From NCBI GenBank assembly GCA_030054275.1, contig JASGCF010000028.1, forward strand, positions 1 to 17,070: a stretch of 17,070 bases of DNA. The letters are read 5' to 3'. Source of the DNA: Limnohabitans sp. GTDB taxonomy: Bacteria > Planctomycetota > Phycisphaerae > Phycisphaerales > SM1A02. The translations under genes were made by a program, and so were the position numbers. A model generated the notes under the pieces. The model saw nothing but the letters and a program-made list of their open reading frames with translations. It was not told where the DNA came from and did not search any database. Below, in pieces: positions 1 through 6,941 of the stretch. The number at the start of each line of letters is the position of its first letter. Positions within the stretch are counted from its first letter, which is position 1.

Positions 1-297
1 CGCACAATGTCGAGATTGCGATCACCGAGCGCTGCAAGATTGCGCTCCAACATTGCCTCAGGCTGCGCACGCGTGGCCTCAGGCTGCGCAGGCGTGGCAT
101 CGTCGACCGCGCTTGAAACCGTCGCGTCGATCCGTGTTTGGGAAGTTGTCGTTGGTGTCGATGCCATCGTCCGTGACTGGCAAGCGCGACCAATTCGCCG
201 GTCCTTCGGCGACTGTGGGCGCGGCTCCGCCGCATCGAGCGAGATCGACCGAGACGACAAGAAGCATGCAGAAAATGCCTGCGCCGGTGCGCGTCAT
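1..297 (-). CDS. Secreted protein of unknown function, 5' part only, apparent frameshift
   Basis: The gene runs off the left edge, so only its N-terminus is visible. The ATG at 297-295 follows a GGAAAG ribosome-binding sequence and begins a signal peptide (MTRTGAGIFCMLLVVSVDLA) and a polar segment ending 'NTDRRDG'. That frame stops at 79-81. From about base 118 leftward the neighbouring frame carries the gene-like sequence 'DDATPAQPEATRAQPEAM', followed by 'LERNLAALGDRNLDIV', and stays open to base 1. Removing one base from the AAA run at 116-118 joins the two into one smooth protein ('RRDGSSAVDDATPAQPE'). This is inference: it could be a sequencing error, a true pseudogene, or two overlapping genes, the second starting at the ATG at 167-165 in the other frame. 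No family is recognised. The protein is probably exported. Confidence 0.45.
55..96. repeat. Two tandem copies of a 21-base unit
   Basis: Bases 55-75 and 76-96 are two head-to-tail copies of a 21-base unit beginning GCCTCAGGCTGCGCA. They differ at one base (C at 70, G at 91). Because 21 is a multiple of three, the repeat keeps the reading frame and encodes ATPAQPE then ATRAQPE in the minus-strand frame that is open to the left edge. This Ala/Pro/Gln-rich stretch looks like a linker behind the signal peptide. Confidence 0.8.
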
Positions 298-372
298 TCA
301 ACTTTCCGGCAGATCGCCTGCGAGAATGGAAGATCGGAGCATGTACGGACGGCTGTACGCAGTCGGCTTTGG

Positions 373-427
373 ATCGCTCGGATGGGCAATTCGCCCTATG
401 CAACGGTCTGAGCATGTCCCGAGCGAT
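373..427. repeat. Inverted repeat with an inner small palindrome, between divergent genes
   Basis: The 9-base arms ATCGCTCGG (373-381) and CCGAGCGAT (419-427) are perfectly complementary and 37 bases apart. Inside them is a small hairpin-forming sequence, GGGC-AATTC-GCCC (384-396). The element lies in the 171-base region between the divergent starts at 297 (minus) and 469 (plus). It could be an operator or a leader structure for the plus-strand gene, but nothing else in the sequence confirms a role. Confidence 0.3.
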
Positions 428-453
428 TCGTGAACGAGGCGTGGGTTCGGCGT

Positions 454-458
454 GAGGA
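454..458 (+). promoter_or_regulatory. Ribosome-binding site that sets the start at 469
   Basis: GAGGA/GGAG-type purine sequence (GTGAGGAGCACAACATC) ends 10 bases before the ATG at 469. The upstream in-frame GTG at 430 has no such sequence, so the ATG is preferred. Confidence 0.55.
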
Positions 459-468
459 GCACAACATC

Positions 469-1044
469 ATGAACGAATGGCTCTTTGAAAATCCGTGGCC
501 GCTCGCCCTCCTCCTTGGTGCCGTTGCCCTGATTGGGCTCTGGCGCGCACTTACGGGAGGCGGACAACGCGATTGGATCGCAGCGGGCATCGCAGCGACC
601 CTCGCGGCACTTTCCATACTGGTCGGGCGCCTTGTCGTGACGCCTGGCGAACACGCACAGGCGGCAGTGGAAGAATTCATCGATCGTGCAATCGCTCTTG
701 ATGTGGACGGGGCATTTCAACTCTTCACCGCGGATGCCGTCTTCAACTATGGCAATCGCGAAGCACCAAGCGAACAAGTCGGAGCGTTGCGCAGTGCACT
801 CGAAAGCCTCAAAACGCGCAACCGCATCGAATCCAATCGCGTGACTCGCATCGCTGCCGCGACACTCGATGATCGCACCGGTGAAGTTGAGTTCTCTTGT
901 TCGACCGCAGTGGAGCGCGTCGATGCAGCCGTTCCATCGCGTTGGATCGCGCGCGTCCGACGGGTCGGCGAGCGTTGGCAGATCGACCGATTGACCTTCG
1001 TGAGTTTGTTCGCACAACCTGCTGTGCCGCGCGTGTGGCGATAG
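469..1044 (+). CDS. Two-helix membrane protein with NTF2/SnoaL-like C-terminal domain
   Basis: A 191-residue protein. Two hydrophobic helices are visible at about residues 9-26 and 36-56, separated by a short loop with Arg/Lys-type charges (GGGQRDW). From about residue 60 to the end, the pattern 'AQAAVEEFIDRAIALDVDGA' then 'FQLFTADAVFNYGN', followed by strand-like segments and a final 'RVGERWQIDRLTFV', resembles the cone-shaped NTF2/SnoaL fold used by many small accessory domains. This is a fold-level judgement; no catalytic residues are evident and no function can be named. The domain would sit on one face of the cytoplasmic membrane. The start at ATG 469 is chosen for the AGGAG upstream; GTG 430 would add 13 residues. 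It is convergent with the next gene, leaving only 7 bases between stop codons and no room for a terminator. Confidence 0.75.
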   Translation: MNEWLFENPWPLALLLGAVALIGLWRALTGGGQRDWIAAGIAATLAALSILVGRLVVTPGEHAQAAVEEFIDRAIALDVDGAFQLFTADAVFNYGNREAPSEQVGALRSALESLKTRNRIESNRVTRIAAATLDDRTGEVEFSCSTAVERVDAAVPSRWIARVRRVGERWQIDRLTFVSLFAQPAVPRVWR

Positions 1045-1051
1045 TAAGGAC

Positions 1052-3820
1052 TTAGCGCGACGAGTCGAGATCGGTTGTTTCAGGGGCACGCACCATGACT
1101 GGTGGCAAAAGCGGCGGTACGGGAATGCGCTTCAGCAATCGAGCATCCGCATCGCCGTCATGTACACCAGCACGAATGTCTCGGCCAGACAATCGACGCG
1201 CACCATCCGCAAAGTGAAATACGCGCGTTGCGGTCGCTTTGGGTGGAAGCGCTGTGATGGGCTTCTTGTTCTGCGCGTAACCATCTGCGACAGCGAATGC
1301 TTCAAGATCAATCGCTTGATCCCCTGCGTTTGTCACACGCAGCGTAAGCACCAAGTCCACCGAACCGCTCTCAATCGAGCGCGCCAATCGCCACGCATGT
1401 TCGACTTCTACGCCACGCATACCAACTTCAAGTTGCGCTTCGAGCGTTGTTCGAAGCGGCTCTCGGGCAACGGCGTCGATGGCAACGCGAACCGTGGTAG
1501 GTCCAGCTGCGAGTGCGCGCGGCACTCCAAACTGCACGGGAAATCGCGCTTCTCCTTGCGGATCGATCGTAAATGCGTGCGTCTTCGGCGAGATCGCCAA
1601 CGCATCCGGAGCAAGCACCGTCAGTGTGCCGCTCAATGGAACATCCCATGGATTTCCCAAGACAAGCGCACCTTCCTGCGCAGCGCGTCGCGCCACTGCG
1701 AAAGTTGGATCTGCTTTGAATGCTGAGCGAAAGAGACACATCTCACGCGATACGCCTTCCACAAAGAGCGGCTCACGACCGACCACAAGTCGATGACCTT
1801 CTGCGCGTGGCTCTACTTTCGTCGATCGCCCCCACAAGTCTGTCGCAAGCAGCGCGCCATCGCCAAGTGCAACAGCAAGTTCTGCGGATTCCGTGCCGCG
1901 CTCATTCCAAAGCACCAACACAGTGCCGCGATCACCATCTGCAAGCAAGGCGCGAACGCCTTCCGCAACAGGAATCTCGGCAATCAAACGGCGTCCACAC
2001 AACCGCGTCGAAACCTGTCGCCATGCAGCAAGTTCCAGCGGCGGCCCTGGAATTGGCGGAAGCGCATCACTCTGTACATCGATGGCGACATCATCAAATC
2101 CGGCACGCCACGCGTCGATCGCACGCAGTGCAAGATCAATCGCGCGCTCGCGATCATCTACAAGTCCTGGCGGAAGCGGCACAATTCGAACCATGCCATC
2201 TGCGCCTGCTGCGAAACCTTCGTACAGACTTCCCGCGCTCTCGCGCCACGCAGGATCAGCAACCAACTCCAGCACATTTCGGCCATTCGCGAGTTCCGCA
2301 GACATGCCCTGATCGGGAACTTCCGACGGATCCCACGGAATCGCGACAGACGGTCCAGCAATCGACTTCTGTAACACGAGCGCAATCGAGCGAACGCGTT
2401 CCACCAATTCCGGCCGATCGGCTTCGACTGGATTTTCCGCAAGAAACCAACGATTGACATCTTGGCCGAAGGCAAGGAGCCACGGCTCGAGTGCTGGTCG
2501 CCAACGCTCTTCACCAAGCGCCAACAGCGCAAGCGTGTCACTCTCATCAAGTCGATGCTCACGCGCAAGATGCGAAGGAACACCCGAGATCCGAAACATC
2601 GGCTCGATGCGTCGATCAAGAAGCGCAGCCACTTTCGTGCGTAACGCGTCAATCTCGCGACGCGAGGTGCGTGTTTCAGTCGATGCGCTCCACACAGGAA
2701 GCACCACGAATGCTGCGCGTGCAAGCCCAATGGCGGGAGCAACTGGCATCTCGATCGAACCGAGTGATGCGCCAAACCGCGGAGGTTCATCCGGCTCAAA
2801 TGGATCGCGAGGTAGCACCGCGAATCGCGCACGACGAAGCGCAATATCCTCGGTTTCCGCTGTAAATCTTGCTTCCGCTTCGTACCAACCCGTCGGAAGA
2901 AGTGGCATCGCAACTTCGATGGATTTCGACGAAGCGATGTCGTGTTGCGTTTGGTACACGATCCCACCAGACGCGTCGCGCACACGAATCGATGCCGTGG
3001 TTGATGGCGACTTTGGGTCGCTGCAGCGCATCAACAATGTGGCACTCGCGCCTGGCTCAACGATCCCATCACCGCGCGCTTCAAAGCCGACGGTTGGCAA
3101 TTGCCACACTTCCACATCATCGAAGAATGCAGTGCCACGAATATCGTTCTCTGCAATGACAAATCGTGTTGGGTCCGCTGCGTGAAGTGACTTCGGCTGC
3201 ACCAACTCAAGCCACACGATGGCGCCAGCCGTCGCAGCGGGTGCAGGCGGGAGTTCCAACCGAAGTTGTCGCCAATCCGCTTCACTGCGAATGCCATCAC
3301 CAACATACGGTTCGCCAAGCGGTTTCCCGGCCGCGTCTGCAAACTGCAACGCAACTCTCACCACAGCGTGTCGCAACTCTTTGGTGCGCGTCCATGCTGA
3401 CAGAAGTAATTGCGCGCCTGGCTCAACGCGCAACGACTTCGGATCGCTCGCGACAGCGATCGACGCACCGTCCACCATGAACTGCAACGCCCATCGATGC
3501 TCGTTGCTGTCGTTGGGTCGACCAATATCTCGATCCGCGCGCACCGTTCCGAAGTTTGGAAGATCTGGAACACCCGCGTGCGTGTTGTCATCCGATGTGC
3601 GCGAACTCAGAACGCGCTTCCAACCTGCTGGCAACTCCATCGGGAATTGCTCGTTGTCTTCAAAATCAATGCGGGCAAGTAAGCGGCGCGGCGTGCTCGA
3701 CTCCCGCGCGCCCCCATCCACTTCAACCAAACCAACTTCAACTGCACGAACCATGCGCGACGGCACCAAACCGCTGCATGCGGCAAGCGCGAAAAGAAGA
3801 GGCAGGCGCGACAACTTCAT
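1052..3820 (-). CDS. Large secreted (putative lipid-anchored) multidomain protein of unknown function
   Basis: A 922-residue protein. The N-terminus 'MKLSRLPLLFALAACSG' fits a lipoprotein signal (LAAC, lipid-modified Cys15), though a conventional signal peptide is also possible. Residues about 48-240 look like a galactose-binding jelly roll: 'RIDFEDNEQFP' near the front, alternating strands, and 'GTAFFDDVEVWQLP' at the end. Residues about 245-335 resemble a beta-sandwich. Residues about 350-620 alternate strands and helices like a (beta/alpha) barrel, including 'QDVNRWFLAENP', and are followed by 'GTVLVLWNERG...DLWGRSTKV', typical of the beta-domain after a glycosidase barrel. Residues about 705-785 look like an NEW3/Ig-type domain ('VLGNPWDVPLSGTLTV'). 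Domain calls are inferred from pattern alone. No catalytic pair is identifiable, so a degenerate glycoside-hydrolase-like surface protein is the best guess. It is divergent from the threonine aldolase gene and has no clear ribosome-binding sequence. Confidence 0.8.
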   Translation of the reverse strand: MKLSRLPLLFALAACSGLVPSRMVRAVEVGLVEVDGGARESSTPRRLLARIDFEDNEQFPMELPAGWKRVLSSRTSDDNTHAGVPDLPNFGTVRADRDIGRPNDSNEHRWALQFMVDGASIAVASDPKSLRVEPGAQLLLSAWTRTKELRHAVVRVALQFADAAGKPLGEPYVGDGIRSEADWRQLRLELPPAPAATAGAIVWLELVQPKSLHAADPTRFVIAENDIRGTAFFDDVEVWQLPTVGFEARGDGIVEPGASATLLMRCSDPKSPSTTASIRVRDASGGIVYQTQHDIASSKSIEVAMPLLPTGWYEAEARFTAETEDIALRRARFAVLPRDPFEPDEPPRFGASLGSIEMPVAPAIGLARAAFVVLPVWSASTETRTSRREIDALRTKVAALLDRRIEPMFRISGVPSHLAREHRLDESDTLALLALGEERWRPALEPWLLAFGQDVNRWFLAENPVEADRPELVERVRSIALVLQKSIAGPSVAIPWDPSEVPDQGMSAELANGRNVLELVADPAWRESAGSLYEGFAAGADGMVRIVPLPPGLVDDRERAIDLALRAIDAWRAGFDDVAIDVQSDALPPIPGPPLELAAWRQVSTRLCGRRLIAEIPVAEGVRALLADGDRGTVLVLWNERGTESAELAVALGDGALLATDLWGRSTKVEPRAEGHRLVVGREPLFVEGVSREMCLFRSAFKADPTFAVARRAAQEGALVLGNPWDVPLSGTLTVLAPDALAISPKTHAFTIDPQGEARFPVQFGVPRALAAGPTTVRVAIDAVAREPLRTTLEAQLEVGMRGVEVEHAWRLARSIESGSVDLVLTLRVTNAGDQAIDLEAFAVADGYAQNKKPITALPPKATATRVFHFADGARRLSGRDIRAGVHDGDADARLLKRIPVPPLLPPVMVRAPETTDLDSSR

Positions 3821-3977
3821 CGGCGGTACTTATCGGCAATTCACGCTCGCACCTGCAACCCTTCAGGGCGACTCCGCAGGAGAATCTGTGGAAGTGCTCG
3901 CGCCTTTCAGCCTGCGCGACCAACGGCTCGGCTCCGTACCATCTGCATTTTCCCTCCATCCGGACGCAACACCACCG

Positions 3978-5021
3978 ATGATCGACCTCCGCTCCGACAC
4001 CGTCACTCGACCAACCCCCGCCATGCGCGAAGCCATGATGGCCGCACCTCTCGGCGACGATGTCCTCGGTGACGAGCCCACGGTCCAAGCGCTCGAGGCG
4101 AAAATCGCTTCGCTGCTCGGGAAAGAGGCTGCGCTTTATGTGCCATCGGGAACGATGGCGAATCAACTGGCGATTCGCGCCGTGTGCGAGCACGGTGACG
4201 AAATCATCGCGCACAAAGAAAGTCACATTATTCAATATGAAACCGGCGCGCCCGCAGCACTTTCCGGTTGCATGATCGCCATGCTTGATGGACCTGGCGG
4301 GCTCTTCGCGCCCGAGCAGGTTCGCGCAGCGATTCGTCCCAAGGATCAGCATGCGCCGATCTCAAAGATGCTGGTGCTTGAGAACACGCACAACAAAGGC
4401 GGTGGAACGGTGTGGCCTGTGGCCCAATTCGCAGCAGTGGCGCAGGAAGGCCACGCGTGCGGGTTACATGTGCATATCGACGGTGCGCGGTTGATGAATG
4501 CGTGCGTTGCGCTTGATGTGCCGCCCACAACATTCGCACAACATGTCGACAGCATCTCTGTGTGTTTCTCGAAAGGACTCGGCGCACCTGTCGGAAGTGC
4601 ACTTGTCGGCTCGCACGCGCTCATTGCCCGCGCGCGCAGATTTCGCAAAATGTTTGGCGGCGCGATGCGACAATCGGGCCTGCTTGCCGCCGCATGCATC
4701 TACGCACTGGATCACCACTACGCACGACTGGCGGAAGATCACGCCAATGCACGACGACTCGCGCGCCATCTTGCGGAAATCGCTGGAATTTCCCTCGAAG
4801 GAACGCCCGACACGATTCCAACCAACATGGTGTTCTGCACACTCGCCCCGCGCATGGGTTCATCGAAAGATTTCTGTGCGCGACTGACTCAATATGGCGT
4901 GAGCGCCATCGGCATGGGCCCAGCGCGTGTGCGCATGGTGACACATCTCGATGTGACGCCATCCGACATTGATCGTGCGGGCGAAGCCATTGCGCGCGCT
5001 GCAAAGGAGGCAATGTCATGA
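3978..5021 (+). CDS. ltaE: Low-specificity L-threonine aldolase (PLP-dependent)
   Basis: A 347-residue protein, the usual length for this fold-type I enzyme. It cleaves L-threonine and L-allo-threonine to glycine and acetaldehyde in the cytoplasm. The start 'MIDLRSDTVTRPTPAMREAM' is the family signature. Key residues are at the family's expected positions: His83 stacking on the cofactor ('HKESH'), Asp168 and Arg171 ('HIDGARLMNA') binding the pyridine ring and phosphate, and Lys199 ('SVCFSKGLGAPVGS') forming the Schiff base. Also visible are 'LENTHNKGGGTVWP' and 'FRKMFGGAMRQSG'. The open frame extends far upstream, but homology fixes the start at ATG 3978, although no good ribosome-binding sequence precedes it. 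The stop overlaps the next start in ATGA, so it is co-transcribed with the HAD phosphatase. The 157-base upstream region is shared with the divergent secreted-protein gene. Confidence 0.95.
   Translation: MIDLRSDTVTRPTPAMREAMMAAPLGDDVLGDEPTVQALEAKIASLLGKEAALYVPSGTMANQLAIRAVCEHGDEIIAHKESHIIQYETGAPAALSGCMIAMLDGPGGLFAPEQVRAAIRPKDQHAPISKMLVLENTHNKGGGTVWPVAQFAAVAQEGHACGLHVHIDGARLMNACVALDVPPTTFAQHVDSISVCFSKGLGAPVGSALVGSHALIARARRFRKMFGGAMRQSGLLAAACIYALDHHYARLAEDHANARRLARHLAEIAGISLEGTPDTIPTNMVFCTLAPRMGSSKDFCARLTQYGVSAIGMGPARVRMVTHLDVTPSDIDRAGEAIARAAKEAMS
5003..5010 (+). promoter_or_regulatory. Strong ribosome-binding site inside the aldolase gene
   Basis: AAAGGAGG, 7 bases before the ATG at 5018 and lying within the last codons of the threonine aldolase gene. 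It supports the overlapping start and translational coupling of the pair. Confidence 0.75.
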
Positions 5022-5698
5022 CGACATCACAGCACTACGCAGCAATCTTTGATCTCGACGGAACACTCGTCGATAGTTACGACGCACATTTCGAAGCGTG
5101 GCGACTCGTCAGCGCGAAGCACGGCGTCGCTGTCACTGTGGATGATTACTACGCGCACTTTGGGCGACGAAATGAAGATCTTTTGCGTGAGTGCTGGCTC
5201 CGCGCAGGGCGCGGCGAACTCACACGCGATGAGATACACGCGCTCGATGAGGAGAAAGAATCGTCATACCGCGAGATCGTCGCAGTGCGTTTCCCGATCA
5301 TGGATGGCGCGCGCGAACTCGTCGCTGGCTTACGCGCAGAAGGATTTCGCACTGCGGTCGGTTCTTCGGGGCCCCCGCTCAATGTGCAACGCGCGATTGA
5401 CGGGCTTGAGCTGGTCGGAGCGTTCGACGCGGTTGTGACGGGCCGCGATGTGAAGCGCTCGAAACCGGATCCTGAGTGCTTTCTCCTCGCCGCCGAGAAA
5501 ATTGGCATCGAGCCTTCGCGCTGTGTCGTCTTCGAAGACGCACCCGCTGGCATCACCGCGGCCAAGGCTGCAGGCATGAAGTGTGTCGCGATTACCTCGA
5601 AAGGCCACACTCCGGAGCGGCAACGCGACGCAGATCTCGTCGTGCCGAATGTGCGCGCTGTCACGATTTCCGCGGTGCGCGCGCTCATCGCGCGGTAG
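5018..5698 (+). CDS. HAD-superfamily phosphatase/phosphomutase (beta-phosphoglucomutase-like)
   Basis: A 226-residue cytoplasmic hydrolase of the haloacid dehalogenase superfamily. All four HAD motifs are present: motif I 'FDLDGTLVDS' (nucleophile Asp12, acid/base Asp14), motif II 'VGSSGPP' (Ser116/117), motif III Lys149 ('KRSKPDPECF'), and motif IV 'VFEDAPAGITAAKAAGM' (Glu173-Asp174, Mg2+ binding). The helical cap between residues about 20 and 85 marks subfamily I with a C1 cap, as in beta-phosphoglucomutase, phosphoglycolate phosphatase and 2-deoxyglucose-6-phosphatase. The DLDG motif with acid/base Asp14 suits either phosphatase or mutase chemistry, so the substrate cannot be assigned. It overlaps the aldolase gene by 4 bases (ATGA) and has a strong AAAGGAGG, so the two are made together. 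A link between aldolase and phosphatase substrates is only a possibility. Confidence 0.92.
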   Translation: MTTSQHYAAIFDLDGTLVDSYDAHFEAWRLVSAKHGVAVTVDDYYAHFGRRNEDLLRECWLRAGRGELTRDEIHALDEEKESSYREIVAVRFPIMDGARELVAGLRAEGFRTAVGSSGPPLNVQRAIDGLELVGAFDAVVTGRDVKRSKPDPECFLLAAEKIGIEPSRCVVFEDAPAGITAAKAAGMKCVAITSKGHTPERQRDADLVVPNVRAVTISAVRALIAR

Positions 5699-5755
5699 AC
5701 TCGCGCCCCAAGACTTTGCTGCAGAATTGGAATTTGCCGCGGAAAGAGAGCACAC

Positions 5756-6871
5756 ATGGACCCTCGTTACACCAAACTCGCTGATCTTCTCGTTCGCCAC
5801 TCGACGAAGCTTCAAAAGGGCGAGCATGTTCTGATCGAGTCCTTCGATATTCCGGTCGAGATGACGATCGCACTCGTGCGCGCCGCGCGCGATGTCGGTG
5901 CCAATCCGCATGTGGCAGAGCGCTCGGGCCGCGTCATGGCAGAACTCTGGCGCAATGGCGAAGACGCGCTCAAGACTTTCGGCGAATACGACCTCGAGCG
6001 TATGAAGCGCATGCACGCCTACATCGGTCTGCGCGGCGGCTTCAATGTGAGCGAGCAAACGCTCTGTTCGGGTGAAGATATGAAGCGCACGGCGCGGCTG
6101 TATCAGAAGCCCGTGCACTTCGAACAGCGCGTGAATCGCACCAAGTGGTGTGTCCTGCGCTGGCCGAGCCCGTCGATGGCGCAACTCGCGGGCAAGGCAA
6201 CCGAAGTCTTCGAGGATTTCTACTTCAAGGTGTGCTGCGTCGACTACGCGAAGATGGACGCGGCCTGCGCGCCGCTGGCCGAGCGCATGCGCCGCACCGA
6301 CAAGGTGCACATCAAGGGGCCAAGCGACACAGATCTCTCTTTCTCGATCAAGGGCGTCGGCGTCGTACCCTGTTGCGGTGATAAGAACATTCCAGACGGC
6401 GAGTGCTTCACCGCACCAATCCGCGACAGCGTGAACGGCGTCCTTCACTACAACACACCAACGGTCTACAACGGCCAGAGTTTCGAGAACATCCGCTTCG
6501 TCTTCAAGAACGGCAAGATCGTCGAAGCCTCGTGCCAGGGCGACAACGCGCGGCTCAACGAGATCCTCGATACCGACGAGGGCGCGCGCTACATCGGCGA
6601 GTTTGCGATCGGATTCAATCCCTACATCACGCACGCGATGAAGGACATTCTGTTCGACGAGAAGATCGCTGGATCGTTCCACTTCACGCCGGGTCGCTGC
6701 TACGAGGAAACAGAGAACCACAACCGAAGCGAGATTCACTGGGATCTTGTGTGCATCCAGCGTGCAGACCACGGCGGCGGCACCATCAGTTTCGACGGCG
6801 AGGTCATCCGCAAGGACGGCCTCTTCGTGCCAGCCGAACTGCAAGGCTTGAACCCAGACAAACTCGGCTGA
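5756..6871 (+). CDS. M29-family metallo-aminopeptidase (AmpS/PepS type)
   Basis: A 371-residue protein of peptidase family M29, slightly shorter than the roughly 400-residue thermophilic aminopeptidases. These are cytoplasmic dinuclear-metal exopeptidases that remove N-terminal residues from peptides. The metal-binding set is visible in order: Glu216 ('PDGECFTAP'), Glu282 ('ARYIGEFAIGFNP'), His309 ('GSFHFTPG'), His328 and Asp330 ('SEIHWDLV'), with the family's Tyr at 316. The Glu-Glu spacing of 66 equals that in characterised members, and the HxD pair is intact, so it should be active. An N-terminal domain of about 170 residues precedes it ('YTKLADLLVRHSTKLQKGEHVLIES'-type opening, where the family's LV-KG-V pattern is kept). 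GGAAAGAGAG sits 5 bases before the ATG. It follows the HAD gene after 57 bases, so it may belong to the same transcript or have its own promoter. Confidence 0.93.
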   Translation: MDPRYTKLADLLVRHSTKLQKGEHVLIESFDIPVEMTIALVRAARDVGANPHVAERSGRVMAELWRNGEDALKTFGEYDLERMKRMHAYIGLRGGFNVSEQTLCSGEDMKRTARLYQKPVHFEQRVNRTKWCVLRWPSPSMAQLAGKATEVFEDFYFKVCCVDYAKMDAACAPLAERMRRTDKVHIKGPSDTDLSFSIKGVGVVPCCGDKNIPDGECFTAPIRDSVNGVLHYNTPTVYNGQSFENIRFVFKNGKIVEASCQGDNARLNEILDTDEGARYIGEFAIGFNPYITHAMKDILFDEKIAGSFHFTPGRCYEETENHNRSEIHWDLVCIQRADHGGGTISFDGEVIRKDGLFVPAELQGLNPDKLG

Positions 6872-6875
6872 CCAT

Positions 6876-6910
6876 GTCAAAAAGAAGAACGCCTCGGTAA
6901 GGCCGAGGCG
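6876..6910 (-). terminator. Rho-independent terminator of folE
   Basis: The 8-base stem CGCCTCGG (6890-6897) / CCGAGGCG (6903-6910) with a 5-base loop is followed, on the minus strand, by TTCTTCTTTTTG. That is the expected layout for a terminator 32 bases beyond the folE stop. On the plus strand the hairpin is followed by CTCTCCCTAAAGG with no T-run, so it would not be an efficient intrinsic terminator for the convergent aminopeptidase gene, though it may still protect its 3' end. Confidence 0.8.
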
Positions 6911-6941
6911 CTCTCCCTAAAGGTGTCGTCTGTTGCGTGCG

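Noticed and set aside
298..1089. Long minus-strand open frame of 263 codons opposite the membrane protein gene
   Set aside because: It is a mirror of the plus-strand gene at 469-1044 in high-GC DNA. It has no domain-like composition, and the plus-strand frame has the membrane helices and a ribosome-binding site.
3219..3977. Upstream extension of the threonine aldolase frame (253 more codons)
   Set aside because: It overlaps the N-terminus of the secreted 922-residue protein on the other strand. The aldolase family begins exactly at 'MIDLRSDTVT'.
5330..6880. Minus-strand open frame of 516 codons opposite the aminopeptidase and the HAD phosphatase
   Set aside because: The plus-strand frames have full catalytic motif sets of known families. 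The minus frame is a high-GC antisense shadow rich in V, A, D, E and H, without any motif.
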